This document shows, piece by piece, positions 51,541 to 63,803 of a stretch of 64,000 nucleotides of DNA. Source of the DNA: Nymphaea colorata (taxonomy: Eukaryota; Streptophyta; Magnoliopsida; Nymphaeales; Nymphaeaceae); assembly GCF_008831285.2 (NCBI RefSeq), contig NC_045144.1, positions 24,817,716 to 24,881,715 on the forward strand. Reading direction: 5' to 3'. A program made the translations under genes and the position numbers. Each line of letters opens with the position of its first letter. Within the stretch, counting starts at the first letter, position 1. Below the pieces are notes generated by a model that searched no databases, was not told the origin of the DNA, and worked only from the letters and a program-made list of their open reading frames with translations.

Positions 51541-54500
51541 ACGAACTTGTGATTTCGAACATTGAAATCCGTCATTATAGATGTAATATCTAACAAAACA
51601 CATTAGGTTAACTACAGGGCAAAAGATGAATCACTCGAATCTCATTTATTTTCTTACAAAATTGTGATTTCAATATACTAATTCATTCAATATGCATGTA
51701 ACAACAAGTTAGGCACATTAAATTAAGCATGCGTAATCAAATGAATAACTTAAATACCACTCGTATAGTTACGACCTTGTTATTTCAATCCCTTAGATCG
51801 TTCAATATAGATGTAACTATAAAGTAATGTATAAATCTCATTTATATCCATATAAACTTCTGATTTTAATCATTTAAATCATTCATTATAAAAGTAATAA
51901 CAAGTGAAATACATTATATAAACTATAACATAACAAATGAATTACTTGAATCTAATTTATTTTCATACAAGCTTATGATTTCAATCCACTAAATCATTCA
52001 GTATGGATGTAACAACAAGTTAGGCACATTTAATTATAACTGCATCATCAAATGAATCTCTTAAATCATTAACATTGTTATGAACTTGTGAATTCAATTG
52101 ATTAGATCGTTACTATAGATGTAACAACAAACTCAACTCACTAGACAAACTACAAGGGATCAAAGTAATACATAGATCTCATTTTTATCCATATAAACTT
52201 GTAATTTTAAACGTTTAAATCTTTCATTATGGACGTAATAACAAATGAAACACATTAGATTAACTATAAGAGATCAAATGAATAAATTGAATCTCATTTA
52301 CTTTCAACTTGTGATTCCAATTCCCAAATTATTCAATATGGATGTGACAACAAGTTAACCACGTTTAATTGATTATGCATGATCAAATGAATCACTTAAA
52401 TCTTCCTCGCATTGATACGAACTTGTGATTTCAATACTTTAAATCGTTCACTATAAATGTTACAAGTTCAACTCCTTGTAGTGAACAGAAGGGATAAAAG
52501 TAATGCATGTTCCCATTTGTCTCCACACGAACTTGTGATTTCGATTATTGAAATCCGTCATTATACATGTAATAACTAACAAAACACATTAGGTTAACTA
52601 CAGGGCAAAAGGTAATCGCTCGACCTCATTCATTTTCTTACAAAATTGTGATTTCAATACACTAATTCATTCAATATGGATGTAACAACAAGTTAGGCAC
52701 ATTAAATTTAGCATGCGTAATCAAATGAATAACTTAAATACCACTCGTATTGTTATGAACTTGGTATTTCAATCCCTTAGATCGTTCAATATAGATGTAA
52801 CTATAAAGTAATGTATAAATCTCATTTATATACATACAAACTTCTGATTTTAATATTTAAATCATTCATTATAAAAGTAATAACAAGTGAAATACATTAT
52901 ATAAACTATAACATAATAAATGAATTACTTGAATCTAATTTATTTTGATACAAGCTTATGATTTCCATCCACTAAATCATTCAGTATGGATGTAACAACA
53001 AGTTATGCACATTTAATTACAAATGCATCATCAAATGAATCTCTTAAATCATTAACATTGTTATGAACTTGTGAATTCAATTGATTAGATCGTTACTATA
53101 TATGTAACAACAAACTCAACTCACTAGACAAACTAAAGGGGATCAAAGTAATACATAGATCCCATTTTTATACATATAAACTTGTGATTTTAAACGTTTA
53201 AATCATTCATTATGGACGTAATAACAAATGAAACACATTAGATTAACTATAAGAGATCAAATGAATAAATTGAATCTCATTTACTTTCAACTTGTGATTC
53301 CAATTCCCAAATCATTCAATATGGATGTGGCAACAAGTTGAGCACGTTTAATTGATTATGCATGATCAAATGAATCACTTAAATCTTGCTCGCTTTAATA
53401 CAACTTGTGATTTCAATACTTTAAATCGTTCACTATAAATGTTACAAGTTCAACTCATTGTAGTGAACACAAGGGATAAAAGTAATGCTTGTCTATTTGT
53501 CTCCATACGAACTTGTGCTTTCGATCATTGAAATCCTTCATTATAGATGTAATAACAGGCAAAACACATTAGGTTAACTACAGGGCAAAAGATGAATCAC
53601 TCGAATCTCATTTATTTTCTTACAAAATTGTGATTTCAATATACTAATTCATTCAATATGGATGTAACAACAAGTTAGGCACATTAAATTAAGCGTGCGT
53701 AATCAAATGAATAACTTAAATACCACTCGTATTGTTACGAACTTGCTATTTCAATCCCTTAGATCGTTCAATATAGATGTAACTATAAAGTAATGTATAA
53801 ATCTCAATTATATCCATATAAACTTATGATTTTAAAATCGAAATCATTGATTATAAAAGTAATAACAAGTGAAATACATTATATAAACTATAACATAATA
53901 AATGAATTACTTGAATCTAATTTATTTTCATACAAGCTTATGATTTCCATCTACTAAATCATTCAGTATGGATGTAACAACAAGTTAGACACATTTAATT
54001 ATAACTGCATCTCAAATGAATCTCTTAAATCATTAACATTGTTATGAACTTGTGAATTCAATTGATTAGATCGTTACTATAGATGTAACAACAAACTGAA
54101 CTCACTAGACAAACTACAGGGGATCAAAGTAATACATAGATCCCATTTTTATCCATATAAACTTGTGATTTTAAACATTTAAATCTTTCACTATGGACGT
54201 AATAACAAATGAAACACATTAGATTAACTATAAGAGATCAAATGAATAAATTGAATCTCATTTACTTTCAACTTGTGATTCCAATTCCCAAATCATTTAA
54301 TATGGATGTGGCAACAAGTGGAGCATGTTTAATTGATTATGCATGATCAAATGAATCACTTAAATCTTGCTCGCATTGATACGAACTTGTGATTTCAATA
54401 CTTTCAATGTTCACTATAAATGTTACAAGTTCAACTCCTTCTAGTGAACACAAGGGATAAAAGTAATGCATTGTTCCATTTGTCTCCATACGAACTTGTG

Positions 54501-57500
54501 ATTTCGATCATTGAAATCCTTCATTATAGATGTAATAACAAGCAAAACACATTAGGTTAACTACAGGGCAAAAGATGAATCACTCAAATCTCATTCATTT
54601 TCTTACAAAATTGTGATTTCAATACACTAATTCATTCAATATGGATGTAACAACAAGTTAGGCACATTAAATTTACAATGCGTAATCAAATGAATAACTT
54701 AAATACCACTCGTATTGTTACGAACTTGTTATTTCAATCCCTTAGATTGTTCAATATAGATGTAACTATAAAGTAATGTATAAATCTCATTTATATCCAT
54801 ATAAACTTCTGATTTTAATCATTTAAATCATTCATTATAAAAGTAATAACAAGTGAAATACATTATATAAACTATAACATAATAAATGAATTACTTGAAT
54901 CTAATTTATTTTGATACAACTTATGATTTCCATCCACTAAATCATTCAGTATGGATGTAACAACAAGTTATGCACATTTAATTACAAATGCATCATCAAA
55001 TGAATCTCTTAAATCATTAACATTGTTATGAACTTGTGAATTCAATTGATTAGATCGTTACTATAGATGTGACAACAAACTCAACTCACTAGACAAACTA
55101 AAGGGGATCAAAGTAATACATAGATCCCATTTTTATCCATATAAACTTGTGATTTTAAACGTTTAAAATTCATTATGGACGTAATAACAAATGAAACACA
55201 TTAGATTAACTATAAGAGAACAAATGAATAAACTGAATCTCATTTACTTTCAACTTGTGATTCCAATTCCCAAATCATTCAATATGGATGTGGCAACAAG
55301 TTGAGCACGTTTAATTGATTATGCATGATCAAATGAATCACTTAAATCTTGCTCGCATTGATACGAACTTGTGATTTCAATACTTTAAATCGTTCACTAT
55401 AAATGTGACAAGTTAACTCCTTGTAGTGAACACAGGGATAAAAGTAATGCATTGTCCATTTGTCTCCATACGAACTTGTGCTTTCGATCATTGAAATCCT
55501 TCATTATAGATGTAATAACAAGCAAAACACATTAGGTTAACTACAGGGCAAAAGATGAATCACTCAAATCTCATTCATTTTCTTACAAAATTGTGATTTC
55601 AATACACTAATTTATTCAATATGGATGTAACAACAAGTTAGGCACATTAAATTAAGCGTGCGTAATCAAATGAATAACTTAAATACCACTCGTATTGTTA
55701 CGAACTTGTTATTTCAATCCCTTAGATCGTTCAATATAGATGTAACTATAAAGTAATGTATAAATCTCAATTATATCCATATAAACTTCTGATTTTAATC
55801 ATTTAATCATTGATTATAAAAGTAATAACAAGTGAAATACATTATATAAACTATAACATAATAAATGAATTACTTGAATCTAATTTATTTTCATACAAGC
55901 TTATGATTTCCATCCACTAAATCATCAGTATGGATGTAACAACAAGTTAGGCACATTTAATTATAACTGCATCATCAAATGAATCTCTTAAATCATTAAC
56001 ATTGTTATGAACTTGTGAATTCAATTGATTAGATCGTTACTATAGATGTAACAACAAACTCAACTCACTAGACAAACTACAGGGGATCAAAGTAATACAT
56101 AGATCCCATTTTTATCCATATAAACTTGTGATTTTAAATGTTTAAATCTTCATTATGGACGTAATAACAAATGAAACACATTAGATTAACTATAAGAGAT
56201 CAAATGAATAAATTGAATCTCATTTACTTTCAACTTGTGATTCCAATTCCCAAATCATTAATATGGATGTGGCAACAAGTTGAGCACGTTTAATTGATTA
56301 TGCATGATCAAATGAATCACTTAAATCTTGCTCGCATTGATACGAACTTGTGATTTCAATACTTTAAATCGTTCACTATAAATGTTACAAGTTCAACTCC
56401 TTGTAGTGAACACAAGGGATAAAAGTAATGCATTGTTCCATTTGTCTCCATACGAACTTGTGATTTCGATCATTGAAATCCGTCATTATAATGTAATAAC
56501 TAACAAAACACATTAGGTTAACTACAGGGCAAAAGGTGAATCGCTCGAATCTCATTCATTTTCTTACAAAATTGTGATTTCAATACACTAATTCATTCAA
56601 TATGGATGTAACAACAAGTTAGGCACATTAAATTTACATGCGTAATCAAATGAATAACTTAAATACCACTCGTATTGTTACGAACTTGTTATTTCAATCC
56701 CTTAGATGTTCAATATAGATGTAACTATAAAGTAATGTATAAATCTCATTTATATCCATATAAACTTCTGATTTTAATCATTTAAATCATTCATTATAAA
56801 GTAATAACAAGTGAAATACATTATATAAACTATAACATAATAAATGAATTACTTGAATCTAATTTATTTTGATACAAGCTTATGATTTCCATCCACTAAA
56901 TCATTCAGTATGGATGTAACAACAAGTTATGCACATTTAATTACAAATGCATCATCAAATGAATCTCTTAAATCATTAACATTGTTATGAACTTGTGAAT
57001 TCAATTGATTAATCGTTACTATAGATGTGACAACAAACTCAACTCACTAACAAACTAAAGGGGATCAAAGTAATACATAGATCCCATTTTTATCCATATA
57101 AACTTGTGATTTTAAACGTTTAAATCATTCATTATGGACGTAATAACAAATGAAACACATTAGATTAACTATAAGAGAACAAATGAATAAACTGAATCTC
57201 ATTTACTTTCAACTTGTGATTCCAATTCCCAAATCATTCAATATGGATGTGGCAACAAGTTGAGCACGTTTAATTGATTATGCATGATCAAATGAATCAC
57301 TTAAATCTTGCTCGCATTGATACGAACTTGTGATTTCAATACTTTAAATCGTTCACTATAAATGTTACAAGTTCAACTCCTTGTAGTGAACACAGGGATA
57401 AAAGTAATGCATTGTCCATTTGTCTCCATACGAACTTGTGCTTTCGATCATTGAAATCCTCATTATAGATGTAATAACAAGCAAAACACATTAGGTTAAC

Positions 57501-58424
57501 TACAGGGCAAAAGATGAATCACTCAATCTCATTCATTTTCTTACAAAATTGTGATTTCAATACACTAATTCATTCAATATGGATGTAACAACAAGTTAGG
57601 CACATTAAATTAAGCATGCGTAATCAAATGAATAACTTAAATACCACTCGTATTGTTACGAACTTGTTATTTCAATCCCTTAGATCGTTCAATATAGATG
57701 TAACTATAAAGTAATGTATAAATCTCAATTATATCCATATAAACTTCTGATTTTAATCATTTAAATCATTTATTATAAAAGTAATAACAAGTGAAATACA
57801 TTATATAACTATAACATAATAAATGAATTACTTGAATCTAATTTATTTTGATACAAGCTTATGATTTCCATCCACTAAATCATTCAGTATGGATGTAACA
57901 ACAAGTTATGCACATTTAATTACAAATGCATCATCAAATGAATCTCTTAAATCATTAACATTGTTATGAACTTGTGAATTCAATTGATTAGATCGTTACT
58001 ATAGATGTGACAACAAACTCAACTCACTAGACAAACTAAAGGGATCAAAGTAATACATAGATCCCATTTTTATCCATATAAACTTGTGATTTTAAACGTT
58101 TAAATCTTTCATTATGGACGTAATACAAATGAAACACATTAGATTAACTATAAGAGAACAAATGAATAAACTGAATCTCATTTACTTTCAACTTGTGATT
58201 CCAATTCCCAAATCTTCAATATGGATGTGGCAACAAGTTGAAGCACGTTTAATTGATTATGCATGATCAAATGAATCACTTAAATCTTGCTCGCATTGAT
58301 ACGAACTTGTGATTTCAATACTTTAAATCGTTCCTATAAATGTACAAGTTCAACTCCTTTTGTAGTGAACACAAGGGATAAAAGTAATGCATTGTCCATT
58401 TGTCTCCATACGAACTTGTGATTT

Positions 58425-58524
58425 NNNNNNNNNNNNNNNNNNNNNNNNNNNNNNNNNNNNNNNNNNNNNNNNNNNNNNNNNNNNNNNNNNNNNNNNNNNN
58501 NNNNNNNNNNNNNNNNNNNNNNNN
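58425..58524. other. Assembly gap, 100 N
   Basis: Exactly 100 N, splitting satellite DNA from unrelated sequence. The true extent of the satellite to the right is unknown. Confidence 0.99.
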
Positions 58525-59302
58525 ACAATACTTGAAACTGTAGGAAACTTAATTTGAAGAAAGAAACAATATTGTAAAAGCGGTATCGTATCTCTTATCG
58601 ATCAGGCTAACCTATATATGTATGGTAACATATTGTAAATTTTATTTTTGTAATGCATTCACAATTAAAAAGAAAAAATAGCAATAAATTCTGAATAAAA
58701 CCAAGAAAAATGTTTCCTATATAAAAAACTCATCACAATGTACACACATAAAAAATTCACAAATCTTCATCTACAGACATAATAATGGTAAGACATGATA
58801 ACCATGATAAAATTTGAGGTCTTAAAGACTTTTACAATAAACTTTTTACTGCTTTTCATCATATTATCAAACATTTATAATATGCAACCTATCTATTCAC
58901 CTTCTTCATCTTCATTATAATATTCAAACTCATTTTGCTTCATTGTTTTCATCCCCTTAAAGTGGAATGTCCTCACCAGCATATGCAGGCTCACCTTCTT
59001 CAATGTTCAAAAGGAGTAGGCCACAATGACGCCTCCATCCTTTCACATCAAATTCCTCAGATGATCACTGCTGCTCAGAGCATCATTGTCAAAATTCAAA
59101 AGAAATTGCAAATACCAAAGAATGGCTACTAATGGTGCTAGAGTCACTCTCAAAAGCATGTTCCGTTTTTCCAGCAGCCACAATTCACTTCAAGCCTTCC
59201 AAGATAGTCAAACTAATTGAAATATTCATCTCCAAAATATTTTTATTGCATGACGAATGACAAATACAAGTGCCATGTGGTGAAACATGAAGAGGTAATC
59301 TG
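58525..59302. other. AT-rich sequence, no confident gene
   Basis: Unrelated to the satellite. On the minus strand a short stretch near 58908-58985 reads MKTMKQNEFEYYNEDEEGE and then a stop, an acidic tail that could be the end of a protein, but the upstream frame is broken. I do not call a gene. Confidence 0.4.
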
Positions 59303-59507
59303 ATGGTATCCAGTGGCAGAGTTACATTGTAGCTGGTGTGGGCAATTACCCACACCAGCCTACAAATTTTGCCTTATTTACATATGTAAACATAATTGAC
59401 TTTATTGTTTCTTTTTGTTTTCTTTTACATATGAGTGACCCTTCAAGTTTAAAACTAAACAGAGTGCCCCTCAATCAGAAATTTCTAGCTCTGCCACTGG
59501 TGGTGTC
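59303..59507. mobile_element. MITE, 189 bp, hAT-like, with terminal inverted repeats and 8-bp target duplication
   Basis: The element spans 59311-59499. Left end CAGTGGCAGAGTTA and right end (reverse complement) CAGTGGCAGAGCTA form 14-bp terminal inverted repeats with one mismatch. The flanks ATGGTATC (59303-59310) and GTGGTGTC (59500-59507) match at six of eight bases and are probably a decayed 8-bp target-site duplication, the size expected of hAT elements. There is no transposase: it would depend on an autonomous relative. The CAGTGGC(G/A)GAG end is a common type among plant non-autonomous DNA elements. The 61-codon frame that overlaps it is incidental. Confidence 0.75.
59332..59359. repeat. 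Perfect hairpin inside the MITE
   Basis: GCTGGTGTGGG, loop CAATTA, then CCCACACCAGC: 11-bp arms with no mismatch. It lies 21 bases inside the left end, a subterminal position where transposase-binding repeats often sit. Confidence 0.9.
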
Positions 59508-59776
59508 ACTAGTTAAACGATAGCATGACATTTTCAATTTGCGATCAAAATTGGAAATGATTGATGAGATGCAAGTATGAATGGCAAGAAATAATTTATG
59601 GAAAGCATTATTATATCTTATCAAGTTATCAAGGATTCCTATTAATATGAAGCAAGAAATAAATGGATTACTTGGATGAAGGCCTTGACACATGCTAATG
59701 GTTGCGTAGATAAACCCTGAGGTCATAGACATTTTTGGTTTGCTTGGCCTTTTACATAAGTCCTCTATTGCTAAAG

Positions 59777-59780
<4 letters not shown>

Positions 59781-59855
<75 letters not shown>

Positions 59856-59856
59856 A
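59781..59856. repeat. TA microsatellite
   Basis: About 76 bases of AT dinucleotide repeat with two AATATA phase breaks. Confidence 0.95.
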
Positions 59857-60610
59857 ACTTTATGCTACATATAAAATAGGTTTTTAAAGATTGACATGCG
59901 ACCCTTGGAATCCAGCCTATAACTAAATCAAAAATATTTTACTTGCATAATAAGTTCTAGAGTCTTTGGGGTATTATTGTAAACCAACTTAAATTATTTT
60001 TTCATTTCCTTTGTGTAGTCTAAACAAACATAGTTTGAACAATTCTTTTTCTTTCTATTCAAACAAGCTTTTATAACAATTTGTTTCATTCTATTTTCTT
60101 TCCTCTCCTTTTCTTCCAAAATCCTTTCTTTCCCTTTCCATTCTTTTCCTTTTATCCTACTTTCTCTCCATCCAAACAGGTGCTATAATAGGTCAACAAA
60201 AAATTTATTTAACAGGGATTGTGTTCCCTAAAGCCTCTCTAAGAGCCAGCACGTTTGAAATGACTTTATATAAGAAGTTACATGGGGAAATAGGTTGCTA
60301 CTGGTGTACACTTGTAGCTCCTTCTATCTTGAGAATCAGAACAATCACAGTGTTGTTAAACTTCTTCACCATTCATCTTATTCCCAAGAAAACTTCAACC
60401 ATCTTGATCAGGTAATGACTGGTTACTCCTCGGTATTGTTGAAAAAGGGACCTGAAGGATCCATTACGTCCCGAAGCGCTCTCCACTTTCAAACTAAAGT
60501 TGCATACTTCAGTTCTTTTGTTAAAACTGATCTTAGGATTTGTCGGACTCATCTCTCTTTTCCACTTGCCAGCACAGACTACTATTTAAAATAAGAACAA
60601 AACATGTAAT
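59857..60610. other. No recognised gene; T/C-rich patch and short ORFs
   Basis: A pyrimidine-rich run lies at 60040-60175. Frames of 64 and 99 codons (60221, 60295) overlap each other and show no domain, signal peptide or splice-supported continuation that I can recognise. Confidence 0.5.
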
Positions 60611-60616
60611 AGCCAT

Positions 60617-60770
60617 CTCTCTCTCTCGCTCTCTTCATGCAAGAGAAGTCAAAGGTCATGGAGCTCTTACTTTGTTTCTTTCTTCCACCACACTTTCACT
60701 TTCATGGTAGACAAGTAAAAAAAGAGAGGAACGACCCTGTTGAATAGAAACCATTAATTTACATGATATG
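60617..60770. repeat. Dispersed direct repeat, copy 1
   Basis: CT-rich start, then TTTCTTTCTTCCACCACACT near 60674 and CCCTGTTGAATAGA near 60737. It matches copy 2 at 61268-61438 with many substitutions and small indels. Confidence 0.75.
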
Positions 60771-61267
60771 ACATCGTTGATATTAAAGTTCTATCTTGGT
60801 GGGAAAGACGCAGACTTAGAGGTGGAATAGAAAGGCTCAAATCAAAATACTTATGTGAAGTTGGTAGATTGTGCTTCCCATGGCAATATGGTGGCTATCG
60901 AAGACAGGAATTATGAATAGCATGGCAACAAGAAAAATCCAAATCTGTTACATCAGAAGCAATTGACAGTCTAATTATATGCTCTTCAAGCAGAAGAACA
61001 AGTTTCCGCAACTTTTCGACCTTTTTTATGAAGGAAGTCTCTCATGTATATCACCGACTTCAACACAAAGCAGCATCACCACAAAAGCCTATAGAAAACA
61101 CATATGCTAATGAAACCACATCTTAAAGACGCCTGCCATGATCGACCAGCTTCCCTTCCCTATTTTAAAGCTATTCACAGTACCTACACCACGGTCCTCA
61201 TGAATCTTCATGGTTGCCGATCGTCACTAGCTGATGCCGGAAGGAATTCATCTTTCTGTTTGCTCTC

Positions 61268-61438
61268 CCTCCCCCCCTCTCTCTCTCCCTCTCTCTAGAC
61301 ATGCATAAGAACTCAAAACGCGTGGAGCTGTCACTTTATTTCTTTCTTCCACCACACTTCACTTTTAGTGGTGGAGAATTCAAAAAAGAGGGGAACCACC
61401 CTGTTGAATAGAGACAAATAATTTACATTGATAAGACT
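61268..61438. repeat. Dispersed direct repeat, copy 2
   Basis: The same order of blocks as copy 1: CT-rich tract, TTTCTTTCTTCCACCACACT near 61340, AAAAGAGGGGAACCACCC, GTTGAATAGA. The copies lie about 660 bp apart in the same orientation, and the sequence between them does not look duplicated. It is an old repeat family or a decayed tandem duplication. Confidence 0.75.
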
Positions 61439-61478
61439 TTTCGCAATATTTTTTGTTATAAAAGAGATAGCACTGTCA

Positions 61479-61486
<8 letters not shown>

Positions 61487-61510
<24 letters not shown>

Positions 61511-61526
61511 ATGTGTGTGTGTGTAT
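61487..61526. repeat. TA/GT compound microsatellite
   Basis: A TA run followed by a GT run. Confidence 0.95.
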
Positions 61527-61653
61527 AACTAATAATTTATAATGAAAATACATATCACTTTTTTCTCTTTATTTTTCTCCTAACTATCTATCAAGTTAGA
61601 TCGGACAACTGTGATTAGATGGCTGAATAACTCTAAAAAGTCAGTTCACCATT

Positions 61654-61655
<2 letters not shown>

Positions 61656-61705
<50 letters not shown>

Positions 61706-61744
61706 ATGTATATATATATATTTATATATATACACACACACACT
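61656..61744. repeat. TA/TATG/CA compound microsatellite
   Basis: A long TA run, TATG units, TA again and a CA end, 89 bases. A 67-codon ORF across it is simply the translated repeat. Confidence 0.95.
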
Positions 61745-62107
61745 ACTTCAATCACAAACAAAAACCAACAGACCTCTTACATTTGTGTTAAAAAGTGTTC
61801 TGAACAAAATATGAATCTCCTAAGTCTTCATTATAAACACTAATTTAATCTAAACATTGTTTATGTTCAATTACTTTTATAAAAAAAGTATTTTTTCTAA
61901 TATTAAAATTTTGATGTTATAAGTGCCATTCCTTTTTTAATTATTATGGTATATTAATAAAATAAAAAATAACTAACTTGTGTATCCCCAAATATATTTT
62001 AAGATAGTGCTAAATTATAAAGAAAAGGAATTTTAATACGCCCAGCTTCTGTCCCTATCTAAGTGGTATGTTATTTATATATACATATATATGCACATGC
62101 ACACTCA

Positions 62108-62138
<31 letters not shown>

Positions 62139-62940
62139 GTTTGTATTAAATGAAACTAAAAACATCCAAAGAGTAATGGAAGCCACAGTACAACTTAAAA
62201 AAAAAGGACGAACCAAAAGAAAATAGAAGCAGCAGAGAAGAAGAGAGGAACCAACAGCGAGAAATCCCTCAGGATAGCTAAAAGCTCCATTCTTAGGGTT
62301 TGCAATAAGTGGTGGAAAACGAAACGAGCTTTAGGAAAGAACACTTAATTGGGAATGATCCAAATCTTCCACCAGAAAATACAAAACCATGTATGCCAAC
62401 TTCAAATACAGATGGCACATGGATCTACAACTTTAGCTTAAAGGAATTAGACATTTTCCTCTTGTTGACAAATCTAGCACAGCTCTATGTTACAGAAATT
62501 TCCTAATAGCCATCCGTTAGCAAACTAACCAAAATATCTTGATTGCCACGTTATTTTCTCCAGAAACCCCAAAGGAGGATTTGCTGATGGATACGAAAGA
62601 GATACATGGGCTCTACTACATCAACTAAATCAAAGACAAACAAGGCCACCACCAACAACAATCAAATTCTCTCGGGCCAACTAAATTGAAGACAAGCAAG
62701 GCCAGGAGAAAGACAAAGAATGTATTGTTTCTTTGCTGTCCTTAATTTGTACTTTGGTGTTTTCTTGTCATCTATTTTACATTTTTTTTTCATTTTACAT
62801 GCGAAAATTGGTTTGAATCAACCAATTTAATTGTACCAGTTCGTTCTCGCCCAATATTTCATGATTTTATCATCCAGATAGCACTAGCTTTGATAGTCAT
62901 ACATGAAAAGCCTGAATACTTAGTAAGTTTCTTGTGAAGT
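61745..62940. other. No recognised gene
   Basis: AT-rich DNA with one GA microsatellite. A 65-codon frame at 62309 follows AGGGTTTGCAATAAGTGGTGG but shows no domain. Nothing else is recognised. Confidence 0.55.
62108..62139. repeat. GA microsatellite
   Basis: A run of GA with one GGG interruption. Confidence 0.95.
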
Positions 62941-63125
62941 TACATCATGTTTTGCATGTCTCCATTTATTTGTAGCTCTAAAACAATTATTGACGTCGAC
63001 TTTTCTCTATATGCCACAGCTTTCTTAAACTCCAAATCTGTCAACCCCAAAAGGTCGCTGCTCTTCCAAATCAAGCTGTAGCTGGATGTCCCCAGCACGG
63101 GTTTTCCGTGAGTTCTCAAATGCAA
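62940..63125 (-). other. 61-codon open frame of unknown status
   Basis: The minus-strand frame includes SLIWKSSDLLGLTDLEFKKA, and its composition is more protein-like than neighbouring frames. No family is recognised and no splice-supported extension is obvious. It may be an exon remnant or chance. Confidence 0.2.
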
Positions 63126-63213
63126 CTACCTAGCAGCGTCTTCTAGGTGATTGTCACCTCGAATCCATCAAAAGATGCATTTGCAACGATCAGTTGCTTG
63201 ACCCAATTTCGAT

Positions 63214-63279
63214 ACACACACACACACACACACACACATAATAAAATAAAAAAATATATATATATATATATATATATAT
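63214..63279. repeat. CA then TA microsatellite pair
   Basis: A CA run (63214-63238), a short A-rich bridge, then a TA run (63253-63279). Just after it an imperfect duplicate of CACACACYTTAATTAGGT occurs twice. Confidence 0.95.
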
Positions 63280-63545
63280 TCCACACACTTTAATTAGGTT
63301 GTCATGCCACACACCTTAATTAGGTCAATGATGCATCACTCAGATGCTTTGAGGCGTTCTTCTAGGTGATGCACAGAGACCTCATGCAGGTGTGCACTCT
63401 AACAACACTGGTTTAGGCTACTTGTCAAAGAAAGAAAAATCTGGCAGAAGAAGATTCCATGCATGACTCTTTTGCAGTCCACATCTTCCGTTAATCTTTC
63501 CACCTTAAGAGCTGTTTCAGAATAAAAAAACAAATCAGGCCAAAT

Positions 63546-63577
63546 CAGAGAGAGCGAGAGAGAGAGAGAGAAAGAGG
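63546..63577. repeat. GA microsatellite
   Basis: AGAGAG run with one CGAG interruption. The minus-strand frame beginning MSSPSFSLSLSLSL is this repeat translated. Confidence 0.95.
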
Positions 63578-63765
63578 GTGATGACACTTGCTCTCGATGA
63601 GAACAATGAGTGGAGAGTGTTCAGCTGAGTTCAGGTGGACATGGGCCAACACGAACAGATTTGCATTAATAACACAGTCGTAGTGAAAAAGAGTGTCCGG
63701 TCCAAGAAGGTACTCTATATAGAGAAGATATATCTTGTAAGAAAAAGACGACCAAGAAGATTGAT

Positions 63766-63802
<37 letters not shown>
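63766..63802. repeat. TA microsatellite
   Basis: A TA run of about 37 bases. Confidence 0.95.

Positions 63803-63803
<1 letters not shown>

Larger units (their letters stand above)
40561..58424 (-). repeat. Satellite array, right arm (about 18 repeats of about 985 bp)
   Basis: One unbroken orientation for 17.9 kb. In the repeat starting at 47031 the subunit boxes (TTCAATATGGATG-like) fall at 47031, 47112, 47227, 47340, 47453, 47562, 47677, 47788 and 47903, with the next repeat at 48018. The spacings are 81, 115, 113, 113, 109, 115, 111, 115 and 115, total 987. The proximal part (40561 to about 47600) carries GACAACAAGTTAAGC; the distal part carries GGCAACAAGTTGAGC and is more uniform. Exceptions are partial repeats at about 43522 and 51525 and an extra B-A pair near 46040. 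Confidence 0.94.

Noticed and set aside
40561-58424. Telomere or subtelomere identity
   Set aside because: No tandem TTTAGGG-type arrays were seen in either orientation.
58334-58528. 64-codon ORF across the second gap
   Set aside because: It is read through N and satellite DNA.
61611-61814. 67-codon ORF rich in Tyr/Ile
   Set aside because: It is a translated TA/TATG microsatellite.
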